Source of the DNA: Ophiosphaerella korrae
Lineage: Eukaryota; Ascomycota; Dothideomycetes; Pleosporales; Phaeosphaeriaceae
Assembly (NCBI GenBank): GCA_028456385.1
Contig: JALNQF010000212.1
Coordinates: 1-64,000, forward strand
DNA length: 64,000 nucleotides
Direction: 5' to 3'
Shown piece by piece: positions 22,690 through 36,420 of this stretch. The position numbers and the translations under genes are program-made. Under the pieces are notes generated by a model, which was given only the letters and a program-made list of their open reading frames with translations, was not told the origin of the DNA and did not search any database. How positions within the stretch are numbered: the stretch's first letter is position 1; the number at the start of each line of letters is the position of its first letter.

Positions 22690-25600
22690 AAGCGTAAGTA
22701 GCGCATAGTCTAAGCTAACACGATAGTAGAAAGTTTAACTAAGAAAGGAGGTAAAGTACCTCTAAGTAGTTATAAATTAGATAATACTATATAGAAGGTA
22801 ATTAAGGACTATATAAACGACTTAATTTTAGAAAAGGAAGATATAAAAATAGTATTTAACGCCTTAGAAATATAAAACAAGGAACTATAGGATTACTTAA
22901 AGTAAAATAAAGTATAGAGTAAGGCCCTTATAGTAGGACAAGACTAGATAGAATAAATTACCTAAAGACTAAAAATAAGTACAACAAAGAAACTACCTAA
23001 GATACCTATACTTAAGAAGTTTAATAGAATAAGAGAAAAACTAAGACCTTTTATAGTATTAGTATAACTCTAGATTAATATATAAGTACTATATTTTAAT
23101 AGAGAAGATAAGAAAGTAATATATATTAGTATATATTTTAAAGAAGATATAATAAGATAGTTTAAGCCTTACAAGATAAATTATATAATATACGCCCTAA
23201 GACTATAGAAAGATAAAATAAAAGCTATCTTTAAAAGTTATAAATACTTTACAAGATAAATAAGAGTAGTATTTAAAGATATAGATATTACCTAGTAAGC
23301 TAAAGAGAAGCTTAAGAAGCTTATACAATATAATAGTATTCCTAAGTATATATTACAATTTAAGTAACTATTATAAAATATAGAATAGAATAAGCTATCT
23401 CTAATATTATAATTTAAACAAGGACTAAACTTAAAAATACGATACAAAATAATTTATATAGAAAAACTAAGAACACTAGAAGACTTAAAGTAATAGGTAA
23501 TATAAATTAATAATAATCTCTAAGAATAGAGAAAAAACAAGTATAGAGGACTTACCTAGAACTATAATAAGAGAGACCCTATAATGCTTAACGCTAATAA
23601 AGATAAAAAGAAGAAGAAGAATAAAGACTTTATATACTTTAACTATAGTAAGAATAGCTACTACGCGAAAAACTATTAGTTAAAATAAAGAAAGGAAATA
23701 GTATATTATAAATATAGAAAACTAATACACTTTATAAAGGACTATAGAAGTAAAGATCTTAAAAAAGATAAAGAAGCTTAGTTAAAAACAACTAAAAGAA
23801 GAAAAGAAGTACTTAAAGTATAAGCTAAACTTTAAGAGAAGGTAGCTAGGAGTAAAGAAATATAATACGTAATACTTAATTAGATCTTTTATTACAATAA
23901 CAACTACTATATATACCTTTTTAGGAAATAGAGAGTAAGATAGTTCTTATAGAAGAATAGAGTAGTAGTAATATAAGAAAGAATAAAAGTATAGCTTAAA
24001 GAAATAGCCTATACAATAGACTAACTAATAGAAGACTTAGAAGGAGAAAAGCCCTAGATTCTATTAATCTAGGCTAAAGGACTAGTACTAGATAAAGAAA
24101 CTACTATAGTCTCTTCTAAAAGACTATAAGGAGATAAGAGATAAATTAGTATAAGAGATATAGAGTATACCTAGTTAAAAATATATAGTTATAATAGCTA
24201 TATAATATTAGATATAGTAGAATAAAATAAAGAATAGAAGTTTATTTAGAAATACTTACTAGTTATAAGTATAGAGGAAGCGTATAAAGACTAGAAAGAA
24301 TACAATCCTAAAGTAATAAAGTTTATAATATTCTAATAATAGATAAAATAATATATAGTTATAGTAAGAAGAATACGTACCTAATAAGAATAGTAGTATT
24401 TTACAAGAAAAATACAATAGATTAACAAAGCCTAAATACTATAGACGCTAGTAGTATATTATGTTTTAATAATAACAAGACTTAGTATAGATAAGTACTA
24501 AATAGGGGACGATAAAAGAATAGATCTAGAAAATCTAGTATTCTTAGGGATAGTATAGATATTATACCTAAATACAAACTACTATCTATATAGAGAAATA
24601 AAGGTATAAAACTACGTATAGCTTAAATAAAAAAAAAGATACGACTATATAAAGGTAATCCTAAAGAAAGAAATCTAAGGTTAGAAAATAATTAAAATAC
24701 CTAACAAAGAATATATATTAGTTAGACCTAAACCTAAACTATATAAAGAATATATCTAAGGAAAGCTATAGTATAAGTATATATATAATAAATATCTAAA
24801 ATACAAGAATTATAAAAATAAAGTAGGGTAGTAGCTCTAAAAGAATAGATAATTTAAAGAAAAACTTAAGTAAAAAAGGCTAGAAAGTATAAGAGGCCTA
24901 TATATTATAAAACAAAGTACTTTCTAAAAAAAGAAGATATAAATTATAATTAATAGTAGAGCTATAAAGAACTTTATATCTAAGAAGTTTATAGAAGAAT
25001 AAAGAGTATACTATAGAACAAAGAGATACTTTTAATAACTAAGTATAATTAAAGGAAAACTATTTTAGGAACCTATTAGGTTTAAAATAGTACTCTCTAT
25101 ACTAAAGTTAGAAAGACTAGAAATTAGAAATATAGTTATAGATATAATAATAATTAATAATAAAAAAGACGTAATATTAGGTATACTATAGTTATAAATA
25201 ACTAACCTAAGAATTAATTAGAGAATAGGGAAAATTAGCTACTCTAAGAAAGATATATTAAAAGCTAACATAAGTATATATAAAAGAGAATTCCTAGAAG
25301 AATATAAGAAATAGGAGAAATAACTTATAGAACCTAATAACTACCTTCTAGAATACTAGCTATAGGACTTAGTAATAGACCTAGAAGAAGAGAAGAACGT
25401 AGGATAGAGCCTAGTCTATTAAAAAACTAAAGAAGAATTAAAGATTAAGTAAGTATTTATTAAAAATGTAATAAAAAAAAGATAGATACAAGAATCTTAA
25501 TCTTTAGTAGTATATAGACTTATCTTTATAGATAAGAAAAGAATAAAAGATAAATAACTCTATATAGACTTTAAGAAAATAAACGCAATTATAAATAAAA

Positions 25601-28042
25601 ACTAATACCCCTTACTATATATAGATAAAATACAAGATAGACTATAAAAAGTGTAAATCTTTATAAAACTAGATATCTAGAACGCCTACTATTAGATTAG
25701 AATTAAAAAAGGTAATAAATAGAAAATAGCGTTTAGAACATAATATAATCTATTTAAATATATAGTTATACCTTTTAGATTAATAAATATACTAGTAGTA
25801 TTCTAAGAAAGAATTAATATAGTTCTAAGAGAGTACCTAGATATATTTATATTTATATATCTAGACGATATCCTTATATTCTTAGAAATAGAAGAAGAAT
25901 ACGTGTAGTATATATATAAAGTACAAGAAAAACTAGTAGAAAGTAAATTATTTCTTAAAATAAAGAAATACAAGTTCTATATAAAAGTAATAGACTTCCT
26001 TAGATTTATTATTAAACTAGGAAAAATACAAATTAACCTAAGTAAAATTAAGGTAATTTAGGAATAGCTAACACTAATAAACCTAAGAGAAGTACAATAG
26101 TTTTATAGGCTAGTAAACTTTTATAGAAAACTAATAGTAAGATAGTCTAAAGAAATAGAACTATTAATAAAACTTATAAAGAAAGATATACTATTTAAAT
26201 AAACTTAGGAATACAAAGAAGTATTTAAAAAGATTAAATAGAAATTTATAGAAAACCTAGTAATTAGAATATATAACCTAGATCTACTAGTAATAGTAAA
26301 AACAGACGTATCTAATTTAGTCTATTAAATAGTACTAATAGAGGAGGATTAGAATATAAAGTAAAAACACCTAGTTAAATACTTCTCTAAGAAAATAAAA
26401 CTAGTAAAGCTTAACTACTTAATATATAGTAAAGAAATACTAGTAATCTATAAAGTATTTAAGTAATAGAGACTATACTTACAAGAAGTAAAATACTAAA
26501 TAAAAGTCTATATAGACTATAAGAATCTTATAGAGTTTATAATAAATAAGGACTTTTTATAATACTATATAAGATAGTAGGAATTCTTATTAATATTTAA
26601 TATAAAGATTATATATACTAAGAGTAAAGATAACTAATTTATAAACGCCCTAAGTAGAAGACTAGACTTATAAGAGGAAGTAAACACTACTAGTATAGTT
26701 CTAGTTAAGAACAAAGAAGGATATTTAGTCTTAAATATACCTAAGATAGCTATAATACTTAAGAGAAAAAGTAGTAAGCTAGATAAATAGATTTAAAAAA
26801 AAATAGAGAAAGCTTCTAAAGAAATAAAGAAACTTAAAACATAAAAAGGACTTATAAAGGTATATAGAAGAACGTATATCCTAAATAAAATATAAAGAGA
26901 GTTTATATAATAGTTCTATAAACTACTAGTATATAGATACTAAAGTATTAATAAAATACCAGATAGGCTATTAAGAGACTACTATATTCTAAAAGCAAGA
27001 TAATTAGTTATAGAAGTACTACAAGATTATATAGAATACTATAGAAATAAGTATAATAGATATACACTATATAAAATATTATAACTATAGAGAGTAATTA
27101 CAATAGACTTTATTACGAAGCTACTAAAGTTAAAAGACCTAATATTAGGAGTTAAGTATAATAGAATCCTAACAATAGTAGATAAGCTTATAAAGTATTT
27201 ATACTTTAGACTATATAGAGAAAAAAGTAGGATAGAAGTTACTATATACTAAGTTCTAGGAATAGTAATTAGCTAGTATAGTATTCTAGATAAGATTATT
27301 ATAGATAGAGACGTAAGATTTATATTAAAACTTTAAAGAATAATAATAGTAATATTAGGAGTCTAATATATAATTTTAATAGTATATCGCCTATAGATAG
27401 ATAGATAATTAGAATGTATAAATTAAATAGTAGAATAGTACTTAAGATACTACCTTAACTATAACTAAAACAATTAGGTATAGTTACTACCTATAGTATA
27501 GCTAGTATACAATAGCGTAAAAAATATAGTAATAAGAGTATTACTCTTCTTTATAAACTATAGATTTAATCCTAATATATACTAAATACTAAGATTTTAA
27601 GTATCTTAGTTTTTAAGAAAAGAAAACTTTGTAAATAGACTTAAAGAAATACACGATTAATTATAATAGAATGTAGAATTCCTATAGGATTAAATAGTAA
27701 AGTACTATAATAGAAAATACTAAGAGAGACCTTAATTTAGAAAGAGAGAAAAAGTATAGTTAATACAAAGAAATATTAAAAGTAAATAATTAAGTTTAAA
27801 ACTAGATTATATAAAGATAAGACTATATAAAATTAAAAAAGAGGTTACACTAGTTATATTTAAGCTAAGACTACTAGATAAAATAAGAATACACCTAATA
27901 TTCTACGTAGTACTACTAGAGAAAGTACTACAAGAAGTAGAACTACTAGTGTATAAAGTAGATATATATAGAGAATAAGATAAATTAGAAGTTAAAGAAA
28001 TTTTATAGTACTAGTTCTATAATAGAAAAAACTACTACCTAG
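22690..28042 (+). pseudogene. gag-pol remnant of nested family B element
   Basis: Domains in order despite RIP stops. Two CCHC zinc knuckles at about 23,630-23,760 (YFNYSKNSYYAKNY and YYKYRKLIHFIKDYRS, each Cys now Tyr). Retroviral-type protease at about 24,948-24,996 (INSRAIKNFIS for the usual DSGA motif). Reverse transcriptase at about 25,530-25,900 with IYLDDILIF, in which both catalytic Asp codons survive. RNase H at about 26,280-26,460 (TDVSN and YFSKKIKLVKLNYLIYSKE). Integrase core from about 27,106 (DFITKLLKLKDLI, then ILTIVDKLIKYLYF). Chromodomain-like end at about 27,985-28,040 (EILXYXFYNRKNYYLV, X marking stops), cut by the inserted sequence. The order PR-RT-RH-IN identifies Ty3/Gypsy. 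Confidence 0.85.
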
Positions 28043-28311
28043 TGTAGTAGAGTATTATAAAGAAAGGAATAGTAAAAAAAAGGGGGCGGGTAGTTGCTAG
28101 GGAAACACGAGTACTAAGGGCTTATAAGGAGGCGAACTATTAAGGAGGAGAGGGGGAGGAGAGAGCGCAGCGACAGGCCTTCGGGTTACAGGATACAATC
28201 TATAGGAATGCGAACAACGTTTAGAACTAGTTTAGCTAATAAAGTCTAAGTTCCTTGAGACTAATAAGCCCTTAGGCCCTAGATCTGTATTAGGCACACA
28301 ACCCTACAACA
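28043..28311. repeat. 269-bp solo-LTR-like insertion, un-RIPped
   Basis: Present in this element but absent from the matching place in its relative at 36,692-43,670, where ACTACCTAGTAAAATA runs straight through. Ends TGTAGTAGAG...CCCTACAACA form imperfect terminal inverted repeats of TG...CA type, with ctag on both sides (28,039-28,042 and 28,312-28,315). It is GC-rich with an uninterrupted G run (AAAAAAAAGGGGGCGGG) and keeps CA/TG sites while its host is RIP-mutated. A RIP-mutated copy lies at 55,447-55,730. Either a solo LTR or a small non-autonomous element. Confidence 0.75.
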
Positions 28312-29072
28312 CTAGTAAAATAGATAGGTATAAACGAGAAAGGTTAACTATAGGAAGAAATATAGGAACTAGAAGATAACTTTAACTACTCTAAGAAACT
28401 AAAGGAGTTCTAAAATTAAAATCCTCTAGACTACCTAGTAGTAAATAGAAGATACCTGCGTTACTAGTAATAGGTAGAGAGGTGCTAGATACGCCTAATA
28501 TAATAGAAACCTAAGCAGCCTTTATTATAGACTTAAAGTCTAGATTAGACTCTAGAAGAATAGCTTACGCGATAGACTTCTTGTTATTTAAGGCCTTTGT
28601 CTTATAAAGACAAACTAGACAAGTATAGTTTTTTACTTATATACTTAGAATATAGTTACGCTCTTTTTTAGCCTCTATAATCTATAATAAAAGTTTATCT
28701 TAAGCGTAGTTAATAGCTCTCCTTATTATATCTAAGTACTAACGCGTAAATAAGCCTAATAAACTTATACTTTACTAAAGAGATACTAGATAGGTTATAA
28801 GATAAATAAGTATTAGTATAAATATATACCTTATAAGCTATTCTATATTTTAAAGAATAATAAACTAATAGAGAGTTAGAAGACTTATAATAAGAATAAA
28901 GAAATATCTTAATACTATAATATAATACGTAGTCTACTAATTAAAGATAATAGAGGGTAGATTTAGTAGGTATAAAGGTAGGGAACGAAGAACTTAATAT
29001 TAACAAAGAAACTAGATTAATAATATTAGCTCTAGTAAAAAGAAATAAGAACCTACCTAAAGGGGGGAATAG

Positions 29073-29530
29073 TATTATAGGCGTAACAAGAGAAATTAAG
29101 ATAAAACTAATTAGTCCTAACTTAGATACTAACAAAGTATAGGATAAGTAAGGTAATAACTTTAATTAGGAAACTACTTATAATTAGGACACGTAGTAGT
29201 AATCTATAATTACGTGCAATAGATTAAAGTAATCTATAATAATATATAATAGATAAGAGTAATCTATAATTACGTATAATAGATTAAAAGTAATCTATAA
29301 TATTGTATAAATAGATTAGTATAAGTATATAGTTAATAATAATACGTATTATTAGGATAGTATTAGTAATCTAATCTCTAACCTAGAACGCTAATACTTA
29401 ATATTATATCTACAAATTAACTATTGTTTATAGTTATTACTTAATTATAATACAAGCTCTTATTATTACTTTCTAATCTACTAATACCTAAAAGTAGTTA
29501 CTATAGTTAATAACAGGAGACTACGTAATA
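29073..29530 (+). repeat. 3' LTR of nested family B element
   Basis: 458 bp, aligned throughout to the 5' LTR, with three 30-base units at 29,199-29,228, 29,229-29,258 and 29,259-29,288. A minus-strand open frame crossing its left end is an antisense by-product also seen in the sibling LTR at 36,692-37,141. Confidence 0.9.
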
Positions 29531-29535
29531 ACTTT

Positions 29536-32500
29536 ATTATATATTTATCTATACTACGCCTATATAGCGTATACTAACTACTTTTAGGCTTACTATAGTA
29601 ACTCTTCTATAGGATAAGTAAATAATAATAATAATAATAATAATAAAGATAGTAATAAGGAAGAGGAAGAAGAAAAAGAAGAAGAAGAAGAGAAAGAAAA
29701 AGATAAAGTAAAGAGTTAAGACGTTCTACTTTTAAAAAGTAAGTAAGACGTAGGTAAAAAGTAGTTTAGGCTTATCTAATAAGTAGAAAAGAAATAGTTT
29801 ATAGTATAGTTATTTATTTTTTATACGTATAAATACCTCTCTATAAAGCTAAAGTTAGATTATACTATTTACTCTATAAGTACGTTTTAAGTATATAAAT
29901 TACGTTTTCTACGTATATTTTAATTATAAAGCGCTTTAAGCTAAATTAAAATCTTTAAGGAGTTTATCTATATCTTTAAAATCTATAGTAAAAGTCTATA
30001 TATCTTAGGATTTATTATATATTTTCTATCTAAAAAAATACTCTAGTTATCTTTTTTTTTTACGTTTCATTAGGATTCTTTTAACTTCTTATACTTTTTC
30101 TCCTTCCTCTATTACCTTAAGTAGCTAGGTATTATCTTCTATACCTAATTAAGATTTCTATCTCTTAAAGAGGGAAATATAAAATATATTATAAATATAA
30201 TAGTAGAGTAGTAGTAGTAGGTAGTATACCTACGTTCTTACTATATCTTATACTTAAAATAGTCTAATAAACTTATCTAATAGCTTTTTATATAGTTAAT
30301 AAGTAAAGCTTAAGTTCTTTATACTTAGTAAGACTAGCTCTTTTTTTCTAAAGACTTCTAGTTTATATTTATTATTATAGTACTATACTTAATATACTTA
30401 TACTTTCTATAAAAACTTTATAAGTATTACTTATATACTATATATATACTTTACTCTTTAAATAACGTCTAGTACTTCTTTTTCTAGCTTATTATCTTTA
30501 AGTAAGTATATAAAGATTAGGTATTTACCTAGTATTATATAAAAAGGTATTATATTTATTCCTTTATAAATTAAGTTATTATATACAAATTATACTACTT
30601 TTAGTAAAGTTACTTAATTATCTTAATATTCTATTATAAAGATTCTTAAATACTATTCTATAGTCTAATTTTATTATTTAGTTTACTTATTAGTTTATAA
30701 GTAGAAAGCTATACTTAGCCTACGCTTTACTTATAGTTAGTAGTATATTTCTACTTAAAATTATAAGGTAAAGATTAACTCTTTATCTAATATAATACCT
30801 TTCTATATCTTATAGTTTAAGATAATATTATTAAAGTATACTTCTATAAACTATTACGCGTCCTACTTTTTAAGTACTAAGATATTAATAGCTATCTTAG
30901 ATAAGTAGTCTACTATTACTAGTATTATATTATATACGTACCCTAAGCTATTCTTTAAAGGTAGGAGGCCTATAATAAAGTCTAGAAAGACTTCTTTATA
31001 GATATTATTTAGGATTAGTAAGAGAGATAATTCTTTATATTACTTATACCTTAGCGCTTTACTTTATTAGTATATTACGTAAGTCTTTATATATTCTTAA
31101 ACGTCTTACTCTATTAATAGCTAGTAATAATATTTTATAATTAACTTAAATATTCTATATACGCTAAAGTAGCTAACTATATATAAGTTATAATACTAGA
31201 GTAGAATTTCTTACTTAATAGTAAGTTCTTCTAGAATATATACTCTACCTTTATATCTTAGGACTTTCTTATTATCTAAGCGCTATACTTATACTCTACT
31301 ACTATATTAAGTACTTTTAACTTTTATTAAACTCTTTACTTATACTTATATAAAGGTATCCTTTTACTATAGTTTATATAAAGTTATTAGAAAGGCTTTA
31401 GACTTTACTAATATAGGTTTACTACTAACTAACTCTCTAGCTATTAAGTGTAGTACGTATAGTATATATTCTATAGCACTAGTAGTAAGAGTTCTTTTAG
31501 TACTATAGTCTCTAGTACTATACGTCTTATATACGCTTTCTAAGCTTAGCTTAGTTATAGATTTTCTTACTCTTCTAGTTATCTTTACTCTAGCTACTAA
31601 GCTTACTAGTTATAATTTCTTTTAGAGAGTAAGTAATAAGTATACTAGTAATAAGTTCTCTTACTTATAGTTATATCTTCTTAAGAGGCTATCTATAGGA
31701 TTTAGCTTACTAGCCTAGTATTTTACTTTAAAATTAAAAGCTCCTAAGTATATAGCCTAGCGTACTTAGCGTAGGTTTAGCTTATATATAGTATATATTA
31801 AGCGTAGGTTATTATAATCTATAAGTACTTAAATTATATACTATATACTTTTAAAGTAGTATCTCTACTATTTAAAACTATAAATAATAGCTAGAAGTTT
31901 AGTATTATATATTTTATAGTTTAATTCTACTTCTTATAGTTTTCTAGGCGTAAAGGTAACTAGATACTATTTCCTATTTAGGTAAAGCTAGGACAAGATC
32001 TTAGAGATTGTAAAGGTTAATATATCTATCTCTAAGTAAATAGGTAGCGCTAGGTTATAGTAGTATAAAATAGGTATACTTATAAAGTATACTTTAAGTT
32101 ATTTAAAAGCTTTTTATACTATACTAAGCTAATAGAATTCTTACTTCTTTTTTAATAAGTTTATAAAGAGAGCTATTTTATAAGTATACTCTTTAATAAA
32201 TCTTTAGTAGAAGTTTATAAAACCTAAGAATAACTATAGTTCTTTATTACTTATAGGCTCTAGCTATTACGTAATAGTCTTAATACGCTTAGGTTTAGTA
32301 TATATACTACACTTTATAATAATAAAGCCTAGAAAATATACTTTATTAGATATAAAGGTGTACTTCTATAAGTTTATAAAGAGTTCTACTTTTTTTAGTA
32401 CTACTAATATAGAGTAGATAGTATGCTAGTATAGTGTAATATTATTACTATAAGTATATATAAGTATATTATTAAGGTATACTATATAGATATAATCTAG

Positions 32501-34700
32501 GAGTCTACTAAGTACCTTATTAATATACGCTTAGAAGCTAGTAAAGGCGTTAGTTAGCCTAAAAAGTATTACTAAGTATTTAAAATACTTATAGTAAGTG
32601 TAGAAAGTAGTTTTTTACTTATATCTTAATTTAATTCTAATCTTATAGTAGGTATCTTTAAGATCTAAGGTAGTATAGTATTATACGCCTAATAAGTAGT
32701 CTAGCGTCTCTTTAATTAGTAGGAGTAAGTACTAATCTTTTACTATAACTAAGTTTAGGCTATAGTAGTTAATATAGAAGTATAGAGATCTATCTTTCTT
32801 TAGAATAAAAAGAATAAGTACTTTTACTAAACTATTACTATAACGTATTTAGTCTTTATAAAGTATATCTTCTATATATATATAAAGTACTTTAAGCTTA
32901 TATATAGAGAGATTATAGAGTAGCTTATAAAGAGGTTCTTTTCTCTCTATTAATAAGATTACGTAATCAGTATTCTTTAAGTAAAGTAGTATCTATATAG
33001 TAACGTTATTAAATATGTTATAGTATTCTAATAAAGTATTTAGAATACGTAACTCTTATACTATAAGTATAGCGTAGATATATATATTATATTCTAAGTT
33101 AATTATATTAATCTTAAGTACTCCTAGTAAGTATAGTTTTATTTACGTTTCCTCTAAAGCCTTTGTAAATTCTTTAGTTATATATAACTATACTTAGGTA
33201 ATAGAAGTATATCTCTAATACTATATTTACAATCTATAGTTAAGTTATATCTCTTCTTATTTAAGAAAAGAATTTCTAAGAAAGAGTACTACTCTCTTTT
33301 TATCTACTCTATATACTATAATCTTAGACTTACGTATTACTTTATTATTATTAGTAAAGCGTACCTAAAGCTTATAAGTAGTATAAGTGTTTTACCTTTA
33401 CGCCCCTATCTAGCCTAGTCTAAAGAGCTTAGTATCTTAGATTAGTTTTAGTCCTATTTCTACTATAGTCTACTAACTAATAAGACTAATATCTACTTAA
33501 GAGTCTAGAATAACCTAAAGCTATACTATATATACGCTATATACTTAGTAAAATATTAATTAATCTACGCCTTACTATTTTAGAGCTAATAATAAAGCTA
33601 GGCCTTTTCCTATTTAGTTTATATAGACTAGAATATAGTTAGAGTTACTACTATAGTACTTACTAGTATAGTATCTCTTTTTATAGTACTTAAAGTATTT
33701 AATAGTAGACTTATCTACTAACTTATTTTAGGAGTTCTTTATATCTCCTTTTATTTAGGCTTTTTTTTAAATTTTCTTTACTTGTACTATTTATATAAGG
33801 CTCTTGTAATTTTATTATATTACGTAAGTTATACTTAAGTATTAAGCTTAATATAATAATATCTTCTCTTATTACTAAGACCTAATAATAGTTAGTAATT
33901 ACTTTTTATAGTTTAAGCTATAGTTTTAAAAAGAAGTACTAAATCTTTTATTCTTATATATACTAAAGAAGCTAGTCATTAAAGATATCTAGATATCTAG
34001 TAAAAGATCTTACGCTTTATTCTTTATATTAAGTAGCTATAGTATATACTATTACTACTTCTAGGCTATAGTTAATAAAGTTAGAGAGTAGGTTTAGTAA
34101 GTACTTTTTAAAGTACTCTTAAGTAAGAAGTTTATCTACGTTTAGATTGCGCTTAATATATATATATGCTATTATTTACGTAGGTCTCTCTTAAGGTATT
34201 ATATAGCCTAAAAGACTTTATTTTTTTTTACTTTATAGTCTTAGAGTATAAAGTAAAACACTATTTTATATAAGTAATAGTACTCTTAGTATTCTTTTAG
34301 AGATTTACTTTTATATACTATAAGCTCTTTAGAGTAAAGTATATACTTATATATATATTATTAAATAGAGAGTCTATATTATACTTTTAAGAGGTAATAA
34401 TAGTAACTTTAGAGTTATTTTTAGGAGTTATAGCGTAAAGAGTAGTTTGTTCTTATTCTAGATATATAATCTTATCTTCTAGGGCGTAGAGTGTATGTAG
34501 TTAGACTAATTTGTCGCGTCTAGTAGTTACTTCGCAAATACGTTCTTTAATTATTACTAGTATACTTAGTACGTAACCTAGCTACGCGCTACTTATACTC
34601 TATATAAGGTCTTATTTAACTATTAACTATATATTTTCTTCTATTATTATAGCCTATTATAAAGAGTATATTATTATTATCTTTAGACTATTAGTAAAAG
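29536..34700 (-). pseudogene. gag-pol remnant of family C Gypsy element
   Basis: RIP-broken and read on the minus strand. Reverse transcriptase lies at about 32,440-32,690: complement frames give YFKYLVILFRLTNAFTSF, AYINKVL and LLDYIYIVYLNNILIYT, where the DD box has become NN. Integrase core sequence lies at about 30,900-31,000 (FLDFIIGLLPLKN then IILVIVDYLSK). Protease and nucleocapsid were not identified. A simple-repeat tract (ATA/GAA triplets, about 29,625-29,710) lies near the 3' end. The 3' tail of the internal region continues on the far side of the nested element (21,302-22,227). Confidence 0.75.
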
Positions 34701-34721
34701 AAGTATTATTATATTAAGAGG

Positions 34722-34989
34722 TAGCAAGAAGATACTAGTACTTACTATAGGCTATAAGAGATAGTAAAGGGATAATAGATAGTATTTAATAGTACTACTA
34801 GTATCTAAAGAAGAATAATACTTACTTTACTCTCTTTATAAGTATTAAGCCTTTTATACGCCTATATAGTATACTAGCTCTACTTTAGATTATAACTATA
34901 TAATATTATAATCTTTAGTATATTAGCTCTACTCCTAACTTGTACTAGAGTTTACAAGAGTCTTAAGTGTTTAATAAACTCTTGTTATA
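34722..34989 (-). repeat. 5' LTR of family C, RIP-mutated
   Basis: Partner of 21,024-21,301. It begins TATTAAGAGG and ends CTTGTTATA followed by the ttaat duplication. Differences from the left LTR are mostly C-to-T and G-to-A. Confidence 0.9.
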
Positions 34990-34994
34990 TTAAT

Positions 34995-36420
34995 CTCTTA
35001 GCTAGGATATATTAAAGCTAAAATACCTATTAGTAGGACCTTCTATAGGCGAAAGAGGTTTTTCTTCTTAATCCTTTTACTCTACTAAGCTAAAATTTAA
35101 TACTTTAAGCTTTCCTAGTATTCTAGACAAAGACTCTAAAACTAGGGCTACTAATAGTATCTTATAAATTCTAGTTTTAGTAAGATTAAAGAAGTAAGAA
35201 ATTCTTTTTAGTAGTAGATAGTATAGCTAGTAGTACTAACCCTAAGATATTATAAAAGATTATAGATACGTAGAAAGTAGTAACTATTAATATCTATAAT
35301 CTATAAGAGCCTAGCTAAAATACTTACGTCTATACTAATAGTATATAGGCGTATTAAGTATAAATTCGAAGCTACCTTATATATATTAATCTTATTGTAA
35401 ATATTATTACTAATTTGTAATATTCTCTTCTATAAGAATAGAGAAAAAAATAAAAACTAATGTTAATATAGTAAGACTACTAAGATATTATTTAAACAAC
35501 TAGTTTTAAAACTATTGTTATAATATATATACCTAAAGACTATAATAATATAGTTTATTAAATTAGATTACTACTAATAATAACTATATAATACTAAGAA
35601 AATATCGTCGAAGTTACAAGATCTATATAATCTAATCCTAAATTTATAGTATCTATAAGAATACTATATAGTAGAAAAAAATAACTTAGGCTCTATTCTT
35701 TAATTATTTAGCCTATAAACAACTATTAGAAATATATAAATTATCTACCTATAGATACCCTTTTAGATAGCTTAAGTTATCTCTAAATTTTTATATAGAA
35801 GCTTATATATATACGCCTAGCTACTCTTAAGTACTTGTAGATTTCTACTATAAGAAGTTACTACGTAAATAGTATTTATTAAATCTTATAAAGTTCTCTC
35901 TTTTAAACGCTATAGTAATAGATTACGTTAGATATCTCCTTTAAAATATATAAATCTTTAAAGTATTAGTTGTTTCTTTATACTTATATATTATATTATA
36001 GGAAGTAATAGATTATAAGCTACTAGCTACTACTACTAATACCTATATTATTACTATAAAAGCTAGAGAGAAGTATAAAGTTACTAAGAGATATAAAAGG
36101 TAGTTCTTATATATAATTTAAACTAAGAATAGTAATATCTCTTTAGACTAAGAATAATAATATCTAAGCCCTAATACTACTTAGAAGAGATAACTAGCTA
36201 GAATCGAATATATATAAGGTCGCTTAAGAGTATCTTAAATAAGAAGCTTTTAATAATTTATATTAAATAGGCTATAAATTTATTTATTTAAGAGATATAT
36301 TTAATCGCGAGTTACTAGTCTATTACCTAGCTTAGTATTAGGGTTAGATTTTTAAGTAGTATATTAGGTTTATTAGACTACTAAATACTATATACTATAA
36401 TAAAATATAGATATTATATC
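34995..36420. repeat. Unclassified RIP-mutated sequence
   Basis: AT-rich, many stops, no domain recognised. It is the right-hand flank of the family C insertion and so predates it. Confidence 0.45.

Larger units (their letters stand above)
22233..29530 (+). mobile_element. Nested full-length Gypsy element (family B)
   Basis: A plus-strand element inserted in family C with perfect 5-bp target duplication acttt (22,228-22,232 and 29,531-29,535). LTRs are 22,233-22,660 (428 bp) and 29,073-29,530 (458 bp). The polypurine tract AAAGGGGGGAA (29,059-29,069) immediately precedes the 3' LTR. The LTRs begin TATTATAGGCGTAACAAG (TGTTATAGG in ancestral form) and end GTAACA/GTAATA. The interior is heavily RIP-mutated, except for a 269-bp insertion at 28,043-28,311. 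Confidence 0.93.
21019..34994 (-). mobile_element. Gypsy element (family C) interrupted by a nested Gypsy element
   Basis: A minus-strand LTR retrotransposon bounded by identical 5-bp target duplications ttaat (21,019-21,023 and 34,990-34,994). LTRs lie at 21,024-21,301 (3') and 34,722-34,989 (5'). A polypurine tract (complement of CCTCCCCCTCT, 21,305-21,315) sits directly inside the 3' LTR, as expected for this orientation. Removing the nested element 22,233-29,530 leaves about 6.7 kb, a normal Gypsy length. Most of the interior is strongly RIP-mutated, but 21,024 to about 21,430 is not. Confidence 0.9.

Noticed and set aside
28941..29135. 64-codon minus-strand open frame, similar to one at 37,079-37,273 and one at 8,846-9,046
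   Set aside because: All three lie across the outer end of family B LTRs, antisense to the element. The resemblance reflects LTR homology, and the hydrophobic protein is an effect of AT-rich composition.
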